From NCBI GenBank assembly GCA_013364255.1, contig CP054937.1:26058-90057 (forward strand): DNA of 64,000 nucleotides, in the 5' to 3' direction. How positions within the stretch are numbered: the stretch's first letter is position 1; the number at the start of each line of letters is the position of its first letter. Shown one piece after another: positions 40,283-47,987 of this stretch. The position numbers and the translations under genes were made by a program. Under the pieces are notes generated by a model. It did no database searches. It saw only the letters and a list, made by a program, of their open reading frames with translations, and was not told the DNA's origin. This stretch comes from Streptomyces seoulensis. GTDB taxonomy: Bacteria > Actinomycetota > Actinomycetes > Streptomycetales > Streptomycetaceae.

Positions 40283-40597
40283 CTACTTCTTCGATCTCGG
40301 CTTGAGACCTCGGCCGCCGCGGGGAGGTCCCTGGCGGAAGTAAGCCAGGAACTCCTTCACCGGCATGGTCCGGGTTCTGCCCGCCATGACGTACGGGAGC
40401 TGGCCTGGCGCGTCACCGAAAGGCCAGTCGTTCGCCGTTCGCGCGATGTACCGAAGGCCATCGGGTGTGATGCTCTGCACGAGTCCTCGTTCCGCGAGGA
40501 GCTTGGCACCGGTCGTGAAGGTGACAAAAGGGGGCAGGTTTTCTTCCACCGCCCCCGAAACTTCGGCCGAGCCGAAGACTTCGCTAGGCTGCGACAT
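40283..40597 (-). CDS. Excisionase/AlpA-like DNA-binding protein
   Basis: 104 residues, ATG 40597. TTGAKLLAERGLVQSITPDG then LRYIARTANDWPFGDAPGQL and YVMAGRTRTMPVKEFLAYF has the winged-HTH order of AlpA/Xis-like proteins. The tail is basic (GGRGLKPRSKK). No integrase is visible in the window, so it may act as a regulator. Confidence 0.55.
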   Translation of the reverse strand: MSQPSEVFGSAEVSGAVEENLPPFVTFTTGAKLLAERGLVQSITPDGLRYIARTANDWPFGDAPGQLPYVMAGRTRTMPVKEFLAYFRQGPPRGGRGLKPRSKK

Positions 40598-40706
40598 CGC
40601 AGGTCCAATCGCTCTCGAGGTGATGATCTGCTGGGCCGCACGTCTTCGCAGGGCAGCGGCCCGTAGGGCGGTCGGCCGGTCTCAACACCGGTCGGCCGTT
40701 CTTAGT

Positions 40707-41477
40707 TCAGGCGTCACTCTCCTCAATCTCCAGCGACACCGTGCTGCGCATCGGTGCCGTCGTGACTGTCGCGAACGCCACTGTTCCGTCCTCACGCATC
40801 CCGCGTGACACGATCCGCAGCGCCGGCGTTCCCTCTGGGAGGGTCAAGGCCTCAGCGGCCGGACCAGATGCCATTGCAACGCACATGTCGTACGTGACCT
40901 TCGTGATGCCCATGCCGAGCCACTTGGAGATCGTCATCCTCTCCGGAGGCTTTACGTCTCCGGCTCGCATCATCGGCGGTAGACCCGTCCACCCCGCAGG
41001 GGTGAGCGTCGCGGCCTCAGCAGTCACCAGCGTCCGCTTGTGCTGGCACGGGGCGCCGTCCCCGTCGAACCGGGTCCTTATCCGCTCCACCACCTCGGCG
41101 CCAACCGGGATGCCCGTGTCGGCGTCGGCCTCTGTGATGACGATGTGGTTGACCTGGGTCGGCCCCTCATCGGCCCCGTTACCGTGGTCCCGCTTCCAGG
41201 CCGTGGCGCTGGTGGCGATCTCCCGGTTTGCCGAACGGTACGTGCCGAGCTTGATCCGGCCCGGCCGCCCAGTGATGACGGTCGCGCCGGAGCCACGCCG
41301 CACGCTCACCAAGCCCATACCGGCCATGACAGAGAACGCGCCGGCGACGGTCTGCTGAGTGCTCTCGAACTCTTGGGCCAGGTCCCTGGTGGACGGCAGG
41401 CGTTCGCCGTACTTGTACTTCTCCTCGCCGCGGTCGATGCGCGCGGTGAGTTCCTTGATGATCTCGGCTTGGTTCAT
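40707..41477 (-). CDS. GntR/HutC-family repressor (KorSA-like)
   Basis: 256 residues. N-terminal winged helix (AEIIKELTARIDRGEEKYKY, ERLPSTRDLAQEFESTQQTV) followed by an UTRA-type ligand domain (VNHIVITEADADTGIPVGAE ... TISKWLGMGITKVTYDM). GntR proteins of this sort repress transfer genes on Streptomyces plasmids. Divergent from the transfer-region promoter at 41534. Half-sites ACTGTCA (41498-41504) and TGACAGT (41535-41541) flank the shared region. Confidence 0.85.
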   Translation of the reverse strand: MNQAEIIKELTARIDRGEEKYKYGERLPSTRDLAQEFESTQQTVAGAFSVMAGMGLVSVRRGSGATVITGRPGRIKLGTYRSANREIATSATAWKRDHGNGADEGPTQVNHIVITEADADTGIPVGAEVVERIRTRFDGDGAPCQHKRTLVTAEAATLTPAGWTGLPPMMRAGDVKPPERMTISKWLGMGITKVTYDMCVAMASGPAAEALTLPEGTPALRIVSRGMREDGTVAFATVTTAPMRSTVSLEIEESDA

Positions 41478-41533
41478 GGGCCCTCCTCTCCTCTCTCACT
41501 GTCACGGCACATTCACCATATCAGGAGATTGCC

Positions 41534-41562
41534 TTGACAGTTAGGTTCCGTGGTGAGTAAAT
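41534..41562 (+). promoter_or_regulatory. Transfer-region promoter
   Basis: TTGACA (41534-41539), exactly 17 nt, GTAAAT (41557-41562). The -35 overlaps TGACAGT, the inverted complement of ACTGTCA at 41498, a plausible GntR target. A CCAGGTG/CACCTGG hairpin (41622-41641) lies in the leader. Confidence 0.7.
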
Positions 41563-41679
41563 GGTCTCAGCGTCAAAGCAGTACGCAAAACGGCCCCCGG
41601 GTTATACCCAGAGGCCGCCAGCCAGGTGCTCCAACACCTGGCGCAGAACCGCCCACCTGCCCAAACAGGAGGCCGATCC

Positions 41680-41982
41680 ATGAACCGGATCGTACAGGCA
41701 TCACCGGCCAGCGTGGCCGCAGACACCGCTCAGGCCGATGAGGCGCTGCGGCGTGTCACTACCGCCCAGATCGGCCCGCGCGAGCCGGGCGTCGTCTACG
41801 ACAACGCGACCAGCGCCTACCGCGTCCTCGCCGTCATCACCAACCCGTCCGAAGCCCGCCGCATCCTCCGCCGACGCGCCGCCCGCTTCGCGATCCTCGT
41901 CCGCGACCTCCACGCCGGCACCGAGCACTACACCGGAGCCACCTGGACCGGCAGCGACCGCGTCCTCAAGGCGGTGGCGTGA
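41680..41982 (+). CDS. Hypothetical transfer-region protein (100 aa)
   Basis: ATG 41680 with AGGAGG upstream. Ends RRRAARFAILVRDLHAGTEH then YTGATWTGSDRVLKAVA. Compact alpha/beta, unrecognised. First gene of the region. Confidence 0.55.
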   Translation: MNRIVQASPASVAADTAQADEALRRVTTAQIGPREPGVVYDNATSAYRVLAVITNPSEARRILRRRAARFAILVRDLHAGTEHYTGATWTGSDRVLKAVA

Positions 41983-41983
41983 C

Positions 41984-42286
41984 ATGGACCGCCACCAGAA
42001 CACGCCCGAGGAACTCGCCGCGCTGGAGCTGTACCACCAGCTCGCCAACCTCAGCCCCGACAACGGCGACCGCGCCCTCATGGTCACCCTCCGCCTTCCC
42101 AACGGCCGCTACGTCGGCGACATCTGGCTGTCCACCCAGGACGTCCAGGACCTCGCCGACGCCAGCGTCGGACTGGCCGCCGTCCGCGACTACGACGACG
42201 CCACCAGGCTCCCTGACGCGGACACCGTGGACATGACCGCGGCGCTCGCCGCGCTGGAGAACTTGGCGAACGGCGGCGACCAGTGA
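41984..42286 (+). CDS. Acidic hypothetical protein (100 aa)
   Basis: ATG 41984. LPNGRYVGDIWLSTQDVQDL is a beta-hairpin-like core. Acidic overall. GTGA overlap with the next gene. Function unknown. Confidence 0.5.
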   Translation: MDRHQNTPEELAALELYHQLANLSPDNGDRALMVTLRLPNGRYVGDIWLSTQDVQDLADASVGLAAVRDYDDATRLPDADTVDMTAALAALENLANGGDQ

Positions 42287-42759
42287 ACGGCCCGCACCAC
42301 ACCAGCGACCTGGACGATGTCCTCGACACCCTCGCCGAACTCGGCGACGACGACATCGACCGCATCATCACCGGCTTCCGCAACCTGGCCCGCCGCGCCC
42401 GGACCGGCCACCTGGACCTGAACACTACCCAGGTCCTCCTCGCCGCGGTCGCCGCATCACCTGACAGTGCGGACTTGGTCGGAGCCTGCGCGTTCACGGT
42501 CGCCGAGATCACCGAGCACAACCCGGCCCTCACCGCCCTGACCGACGAGGCCCGCAAGGAGGCCATCCGTGCCGGGCAGGAAGCCGCGTTCCGCCTGACC
42601 GACCACTACCTCCGCGAGCCGGCATCCAACGCGAACGCCGCCCTCGACGTTCCGCACCCGCCCACCGTCCAGCCGCCGGCGATAAGCCCGGAGCAGCGGC
42701 AGCACCTCCACGACCGGCTCGACGCCACCAACCGGTGGTCCCGCAACCGACCCACCTGA
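42283..42759 (+). CDS. Acidic helical protein (158 aa)
   Basis: GTG 42283. DLDDVLDTLAELGDDDIDRI then ITGFRNLARRAR form helices. Pro-rich C-terminal linker. Followed by the first copy of a duplicated hairpin element. No family recognised. Confidence 0.5.
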   Translation: MNGPHHTSDLDDVLDTLAELGDDDIDRIITGFRNLARRARTGHLDLNTTQVLLAAVAASPDSADLVGACAFTVAEITEHNPALTALTDEARKEAIRAGQEAAFRLTDHYLREPASNANAALDVPHPPTVQPPAISPEQRQHLHDRLDATNRWSRNRPT

Positions 42760-42771
42760 CCAACCCCAACT

Positions 42772-42893
42772 GGGGTCCGGCCGGCCGACGCCGACAACGA
42801 CCGGCCGGACCCCACCCCCTTCTGGCCCTGCCGGAGGCCGCCCCCGCTACCACCCCGAGCGGGGACGGCGCCCAGCACGGCCAGCGGACAAAA
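42772..42893 (+). repeat. Duplicated intergenic hairpin element, copy 1
   Basis: A 13-bp stem (GGGGTCCGGCCGG/CCGGCCGGACCCC, 42772-42813), then CTGGCCCTGCCGGAGG (42822-42837), then CCCCGC/GCGGGG (42842-42864), then GACGGC...CCCAGCACG. Copy 2 at 43441-43557 has the same order. Confidence 0.65.
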
Positions 42894-42917
42894 AGGCACA
42901 GCCCGGAAGGAACCACC

Positions 42918-43112
42918 GTGAAGCGATCCGAACGTATTCAGTTCCACACTGAGGAAGCCGCCGCCCTCCGTGTCACCGCCGCAACCGCATCCGGCACGCC
43001 CGGAGCCCGCCAGTGCCTGGCCGCTGCCCGCGACCACGACTCCCTCGCGGAAGCCGCCCGCGTCGGCGACTACCCGCACCCGTCTGAGCACATCGTCGGC
43101 ACCGACATCTAA
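42918..43112 (+). CDS. Small protein (64 aa)
   Basis: GTG 42918 with GGAAGGA upstream. Contains ALRVTAATASGTPGARQCLA and AARDHDSLAEAARVGDYPHP. No family recognised. Confidence 0.5.
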   Translation: MKRSERIQFHTEEAAALRVTAATASGTPGARQCLAAARDHDSLAEAARVGDYPHPSEHIVGTDI

Positions 43113-43132
43113 CCCGGAAGGACTCGATCACA

Positions 43133-43429
43133 GTGACCATCGCCCCCAGCATCCTCGCCAAGTACACCGACGACCTTGCTTTCGCCGCCGAGACCAGCCC
43201 CGCCCAGACCCCCGCCGAGTTCGTCACCCAGCTCGACAAGGCCGCCTACAACCTTGGCGCCCTTGCCCGCATCAACGGCGCCGAGGACCTGGAGACCGCC
43301 AGCATCCTCCTCACCGAGGCCAACGACGCCACCGGCGAGGAGCGGAAGGTCCTGCTCAAGCGGGCCATCGGCTACCTGAAGGACTTGCCGGACATGGTCG
43401 CCGAGTACCGCGGCATGGTCGGCGACTGA
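43133..43429 (+). CDS. Small helical protein (98 aa)
   Basis: GTG 43133 with GGAAGGA upstream. Helical bundle (EFVTQLDKAAYNLGALARIN). Followed by the second copy of the intergenic hairpin element. Unrecognised. Confidence 0.5.
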   Translation: MTIAPSILAKYTDDLAFAAETSPAQTPAEFVTQLDKAAYNLGALARINGAEDLETASILLTEANDATGEERKVLLKRAIGYLKDLPDMVAEYRGMVGD

Positions 43430-43440
43430 CCATCCGCCTT

Positions 43441-43557
43441 CGGGGGCCCGGCCGCCAGCTGAAGCCGACACAGCCACGGCCGGACCCCGCCTCTGGCCCT
43501 GCCGGAGGTCGCCCCGCCACCGCCCCCAGGCGGGACGGCCCCCCAGCACGACCAGCA
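43441..43557 (+). repeat. Duplicated intergenic hairpin element, copy 2
   Basis: CTGGCCCTGCCGGAGG (43493-43508) is identical to copy 1. The following stem is CCCGCC/GGCGGG (43513-43534) where copy 1 has CCCCGC/GCGGGG, so pairing is kept by paired changes. GACGGC and CCCAGCACG blocks follow. Confidence 0.65.
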
Positions 43558-43587
43558 CCCCGCACCACACGCCCAGAGAGGAAGCCC

Positions 43588-44061
43588 ATGCTCGCCACCG
43601 TCTTAGCCATCACCGGCACCCTCCTCGGCGCCACCGTCACCGGCCTCTTCCAACACGCCGCCGCCGGCCGCACCGAGAAGACCACACGACGCGAGCAGCA
43701 CCGCCGCGACCAACTCGAAGCCGTCACCGCGCTCGCTGTCGCCATCTCCGACCACCGAGCCGCGATGTGGGGTCGCGGCGACGCCCGGCTGAAAGGCGAC
43801 CCCGAAGACCGCGTACGAGAACTCCAGACCCACAGCCACGCCACCCGATCCGCCGTGACACGACCCCGGATCGCCCTCCGCCTCCTCATCACCGACCCGT
43901 CCGTCCGGCAGGCCGCCGACGCCATGGTCACCGCCACCTACGCCATGCGCGACGCCTACACCAGCACCAGCGACCTCACCACCGCCCGCGCCGCCGCCAT
44001 GACCGCCCACGACCACTTCGTGGACATCGTCGCCCGCTACCTCGAAGGGAACCCCCGATGA
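43588..44061 (+). CDS. Membrane-anchored hypothetical protein (157 aa)
   Basis: ATG 43588 with GAGGAAG upstream. N-terminal span (MLATVLAITGTLLGATVTGL), then a cytoplasmic helical domain (REQHRRDQLEAVTALAVAIS). I recall proteins of this design near Streptomyces transfer genes. Role unknown. ATGA overlap downstream. Confidence 0.6.
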   Translation: MLATVLAITGTLLGATVTGLFQHAAAGRTEKTTRREQHRRDQLEAVTALAVAISDHRAAMWGRGDARLKGDPEDRVRELQTHSHATRSAVTRPRIALRLLITDPSVRQAADAMVTATYAMRDAYTSTSDLTTARAAAMTAHDHFVDIVARYLEGNPR

Positions 44062-44195
44062 CCGGACCCGAGTTCGCCACCGCCCACGGCAACGACAGCA
44101 GCACCTGGAGCGCCGCCGACTTCGAGACCGAACTCAACCTCGCCGAGATCGACCAGCTCCCCACCACCACCGACGACCACGACCTCGCCGCCTAA
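44058..44195 (+). CDS. Tiny acidic protein (45 aa)
   Basis: ATG 44058 in an ATGA overlap. Reads MTGPEFATAHGNDSSTWSAA then DFETELNLAEIDQLP. Acidic. Function unknown. Confidence 0.45.
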   Translation: MTGPEFATAHGNDSSTWSAADFETELNLAEIDQLPTTTDDHDLAA

Positions 44196-44217
44196 CCCCA
44201 GAGAGGGGCCGCGCCCG

Positions 44218-44451
44218 ATGCTCGCCGCCTACAAGAGCAACCGCCGGCACAACAAGCTCATGAAGGTCGCCCACAGCCTCCTCTACAACGCCTACATCAG
44301 CGTCACCCAGAACCCTGCCAACGTCACCGCTGAGGACGTCGCCGCCCACGCCTTCGGCCGCCACCAGATCGAACTGGACCTCGATGAGGCCCAGAAGTTC
44401 CTCGACGCCGCTCGGGTCGCCCGCGGCGAATTCTCCACGAACAACGCCTGA
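44218..44451 (+). CDS. Small helical protein (77 aa)
   Basis: ATG 44218 after GAGAGGGG. Basic N terminus (LAAYKSNRRHNKLMKVAHSL) and helical remainder with an acidic LDLDEAQKFLDAAR. No family recognised. Confidence 0.5.
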   Translation: MLAAYKSNRRHNKLMKVAHSLLYNAYISVTQNPANVTAEDVAAHAFGRHQIELDLDEAQKFLDAARVARGEFSTNNA

Positions 44452-44486
44452 CCACCACCCCACCGACACCGAAAGGACCAACGCCC

Positions 44487-45689
44487 ATGCTCACCGAAGC
44501 GCTCAACGCGGTCGAACGGGTGCCCGTGTACGCATGGGCCGCCCTTCTCGCCCTCACCACACTCACCTTCGGCTACCGCATCGCCACCAGGCACCAGCCC
44601 CGCACGACCCCTCGCAAGACGCGCGACAAGCAGAAGCGCCGAACCGTCACCGGGTTCCTCGGTATGGGCCTCGTCGTCGTCGCCGGCCTCGCCCTCTCCA
44701 CCAACACCTCCGCCCGATTTGCCGAGAAGCGACTCCACATGGAATCGCCCCTCAACATGACGGTCGGCCTAGTCCTCGAAGCCATCGTCATCGGCCTCTC
44801 CCTCTACGCCTGGGCGTTCAACGACAAGGGAGCCACTCGCGCCGCCTACGCCCTCGTCTTCGCCCAGGCGATCGGCGCCTTCGAAGTCACCCGGTTCGAA
44901 GGCGAGGACATCGGCACGGCAGCCGTCCGGATCGTCGGTCCGGTCATGCTCGCCTACGGACTGCACAAGCTCCTCGGCCTCGAAGCGAAGCTCGGAAAGA
45001 TCGAGATCCGGTCCGACGGCATGCTGGCCCGGCTCTGGACCGACCAGAAGAACCGGATCGAGAGCCGCCTCGGTATCGGAGCCCGCGGCGCCGACGCCGA
45101 AGCCATCTCCCGCAGCAACGCCGCCGACAAGTTCGTCCACCTCAACTCGGTCGGCAAGCCTCGGCGGATGACCGACCGCATGTACCGGCGGGCCCTGGTG
45201 AAGGCCGGCCGGGCCGCCCTTCACGGCCTAGAGGGCATCGAGCGGCAGATGACAGAAGCCCATCTCGTCGACCGGATCGCGTACGAGAAGGGCATGCAGA
45301 TCGGCGGCGACCACTTCGAGACCGCCCTCATGCGAGGCGTGCGGTCGAACACCGGCCCGCTCAATGCGGACGCGGCTCCTCCGGCTGGGTTCATCCCGCT
45401 GACCAGCGCGGCTCTCGAAGCCGCACCCCCCAGTCACGCAACAGACGCACCCGAGCCGCATGCCGACAAGCCGCAGCCGCGTTCGAAACCCGCCACGGCT
45501 GATGCCGAGCGCAAGGCCCGCGCGTTCCGGGTCTACGCCGACCTTGGGCAGCCCTCCCAGCGCGCCTTCATCAAGCTCTGGCGCGAGCGCGGATACGGCG
45601 AGTCGGACCAGACCGTCCGCGAGCTTTACAACGAGATGCACGCCGCCTTCGAGAACGCCCGAAAGGGCCCCAGGGGAGAGTCCGCGTGA
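44487..45689 (+). CDS. Spd-like multi-span membrane protein
   Basis: 400 residues with four or five hydrophobic spans: ~13-30, 55-72, 90-110, 114-130 and 145-165. A ~230-residue cytoplasmic part follows, ending in an HTH-like RAFIKLWRERGYGESDQTVR. In Streptomyces transfer operons, spread proteins (Spd) of this kind cooperate with TraB to move plasmid through mycelial septa. Assignment is from context and topology. Confidence 0.6.
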   Translation: MLTEALNAVERVPVYAWAALLALTTLTFGYRIATRHQPRTTPRKTRDKQKRRTVTGFLGMGLVVVAGLALSTNTSARFAEKRLHMESPLNMTVGLVLEAIVIGLSLYAWAFNDKGATRAAYALVFAQAIGAFEVTRFEGEDIGTAAVRIVGPVMLAYGLHKLLGLEAKLGKIEIRSDGMLARLWTDQKNRIESRLGIGARGADAEAISRSNAADKFVHLNSVGKPRRMTDRMYRRALVKAGRAALHGLEGIERQMTEAHLVDRIAYEKGMQIGGDHFETALMRGVRSNTGPLNADAAPPAGFIPLTSAALEAAPPSHATDAPEPHADKPQPRSKPATADAERKARAFRVYADLGQPSQRAFIKLWRERGYGESDQTVRELYNEMHAAFENARKGPRGESA

Positions 45690-45766
45690 ACGCGTCCCGC
45701 ACTCATCCGGCCGCCTACCAGTGGGCCCAGCCCGCATCCACCATCAGCAACAGCGAAAGGAAGTGA
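45686..45766 (+). CDS. Possible 26-residue coupled peptide
   Basis: GTG 45686 overlaps the previous stop (GTGA), with AGGGGAGAG upstream. Ends at TGA 45764-45766 immediately before AGGAGGTGA and the next gene. May serve only to couple translation. Confidence 0.35.
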   Translation: MNASRTHPAAYQWAQPASTISNSERK

Positions 45767-45771
45767 AGGAG

Positions 45772-47967
45772 GTGAGCGCAGAGACCATTTCCATGCTCGA
45801 CTCGGGCTCCACGAACCCACAGGCCATCACGTTGGGTGACGGTGCGGGCGGCGGGGCGGGGCGGGGCGGAAGCCAGAACAGCAGCCAGGGGCCCCTGGTG
45901 GTCGTCCAACAGCCCCGCAGCGCCGCCCCGCCCCGCCCCGCCCCGCGACGATCTCGGGACAACGAAGACAACTCACTGCGAAACGGATACGCCGCAATCT
46001 CACACAGTGTGAGCGGCGAAACCGCAGCGATCGGCCTCGGATTCCTTGCCGCCGGCCCCATCGGCGCCATCATCGGAGGCGTCGCAGCACCAGCCGTCCT
46101 CGCCGCCGTGATGTGGCGCAGCAGGCGCGCCGAACACGACAACGACACCAACAAGAACAATGTCGGCAACACCAGCCGCGACTCGTCCGGATCAGGGGCA
46201 GGAAACGGCGGGCGGAACAGCAATGGAGGCCGCCGCAACGGACCGCACCACAACAGCCCGGGAGGCGGGCGTCACCGGACACCGAACGGCCACGGCACCG
46301 ACAGGACCGGGAACCACCGCAAGCCCAAGGTGAAGGACCCGGTCGCCGACAAGCTCAGCAAGCTCGGCAAGGAACTCCACAACAAGCTCAAGGATCGCAA
46401 CCAGCGCGACAAGACCCCGAAGAACGGCAAGCACGACGGCGCAGGTAAGCCGCCCGGGAGCGGCAGCCACGACAGTAAGGGGGCAGGGAAGAACCACACC
46501 GCCCCGAAAAACGCCACTGACCTGAAGGGCGGCACAGGCAAGGACCGCAAGTGGCTGAAGGACCGCGGCCCCCAGTCCGACAGCGACCGCCCCTGGCGAA
46601 GCCGTGGTCCCAAAGGCAAGCCTGAAAAGCCACGCAAGGACAAGCGCGGCAAGAACACCCTCGGCGACGACACCACCTCGGCCACAGCACGAGACGGCCT
46701 CGAACCGAAGAAACCGAACGGCGGAGGAGGCGCCGAAGAAGAAGTCTTCGACGCGGAGATCGTCGACGATGGGCTGCCCCCCAAGCCCGACAAGGCACCC
46801 GGTGACGTCATCGATGGTGAGGTCATCGACGAAGACCGCATCGCCCTCGTACGTACCAAGCGGGAACGAGCCCAGCGCCGCCAAGCCATCACCGCAGGCA
46901 AGGAGGCCGCCCAGCGGGCCGCCCGAGACGGCGACATGGGCGACCCGCACCAGGTCAAGGCCGATGTAATCCGCGAATACAACCGGCGCATCGACCTCGA
47001 ACTGCACCACGAGAACGAGCGGCTCGCTTTGACCGCGGCAGCCGAGAAGCCAAGGAGCACCCCCGTGAACTACCCCGCGATCCAGGCCACCCCCACCCGC
47101 ACCGCTGGCACCGTCATGGCCCGGCAGATCGACTTCCGCGGCTCCACCGCCTACGCCCTCCTCCACGCCATGGCCGACCAGCTCGCCCACGGCCTGTACA
47201 ACGACGACGCCGCCGACATGGCCGACCACATCGTCGAACTCACCGGCATCCCGAACATGTGCAAGAACCTCTCCCTCGCCGTCCAGGAAGCGGCCCGCGC
47301 ACTCGCCCGGACAGCACCCCTGCACCCGTCCGTTATCAAGCACCTGAACAACGCAGCGATCGCAGCCCGCAGCGCCGGCGTCATGGCCGACCAGATCATG
47401 GTGGTCTTCGTCCAGGCCCACCGCGAAGACATCATCCGCGTCCTCGACCCCCGCATCGGCGAGGAACGCTGGAACCTACGCAACGGACCCGGAACCCTCG
47501 ACGCGGCCAAGCTGCGCGCCGCCATCGCCTCCGCGCACTCCGCGCGCCTCACCCTTCCTTCAGGAGCCTCCCCGGCCGGCGACACGCCCAGCGGCGGCAG
47601 CAAGCTCGTCCCCGCTTCAGACGGCAGCACCAAGAAGCTCATCACCCTGATGAAAGGCTTCACCCGCGGACACATGGTCAACGTCCTGTCCGAAGTAGCC
47701 GGCTCCGCCGCAGGAGTCGAAGTCGTCGCCGACTCCGTCACCAAGCTGTACCGGCGCATGGTCAAGACCTGGCCGACCGAGGGAGTCGTCGACGACACGG
47801 TCCGCGCGACCGCGTCGAAGGTCCGCACCATCTCCACCGAACTCCGCAAGGCGATCAAGGCAGCACAACGAGCCCACCAGCGGGAGCTGCGCCTGAACGA
47901 GAAGCCCCGAAAGGGCGCACGCGCTGAGAAGAAGTGGGACGTCGTCGGTCGCGGCCCGGCCAACTAA
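45772..47967 (+). CDS. Large transfer-region protein: membrane anchor, disordered basic linker, helical C-terminal domain
   Basis: About 731 residues. The start is uncertain (GTG 45772; alternatives GTG 45763 and ATG 45793) around an AGGAGGTGA motif. A Gly-rich N terminus, then a glycine-zipper-like membrane segment (~84-111, IGLGFLAAGPIGAIIGGVAA). Next ~200 residues of Lys/Asn/Gly/Pro low complexity. Then acidic EEEVFDAEIVDDGLPPKPDK and a helical domain (~440-731, TVMARQIDFRGSTAYALLHA). Sits directly before traB. Probably a membrane partner or substrate adaptor. Confidence 0.6.
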   Translation: MSAETISMLDSGSTNPQAITLGDGAGGGAGRGGSQNSSQGPLVVVQQPRSAAPPRPAPRRSRDNEDNSLRNGYAAISHSVSGETAAIGLGFLAAGPIGAIIGGVAAPAVLAAVMWRSRRAEHDNDTNKNNVGNTSRDSSGSGAGNGGRNSNGGRRNGPHHNSPGGGRHRTPNGHGTDRTGNHRKPKVKDPVADKLSKLGKELHNKLKDRNQRDKTPKNGKHDGAGKPPGSGSHDSKGAGKNHTAPKNATDLKGGTGKDRKWLKDRGPQSDSDRPWRSRGPKGKPEKPRKDKRGKNTLGDDTTSATARDGLEPKKPNGGGGAEEEVFDAEIVDDGLPPKPDKAPGDVIDGEVIDEDRIALVRTKRERAQRRQAITAGKEAAQRAARDGDMGDPHQVKADVIREYNRRIDLELHHENERLALTAAAEKPRSTPVNYPAIQATPTRTAGTVMARQIDFRGSTAYALLHAMADQLAHGLYNDDAADMADHIVELTGIPNMCKNLSLAVQEAARALARTAPLHPSVIKHLNNAAIAARSAGVMADQIMVVFVQAHREDIIRVLDPRIGEERWNLRNGPGTLDAAKLRAAIASAHSARLTLPSGASPAGDTPSGGSKLVPASDGSTKKLITLMKGFTRGHMVNVLSEVAGSAAGVEVVADSVTKLYRRMVKTWPTEGVVDDTVRATASKVRTISTELRKAIKAAQRAHQRELRLNEKPRKGARAEKKWDVVGRGPAN

Positions 47968-47987
47968 CCGAAGGGAGAGAACACGTC

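Noticed and set aside
40283..40597. Excisionase-like protein taken as evidence for an integrated element
   Set aside because: No integrase or attachment-site repeats seen, and parAB implies plasmid maintenance. The protein is more safely called a small winged-helix DNA-binding protein.
42772..43557. clt repeats for TraB in the duplicated spacers
   Set aside because: TraB recognition sites are tandem 8-bp repeats. These spacers show one duplication with hairpins but no tandem 8-mers.
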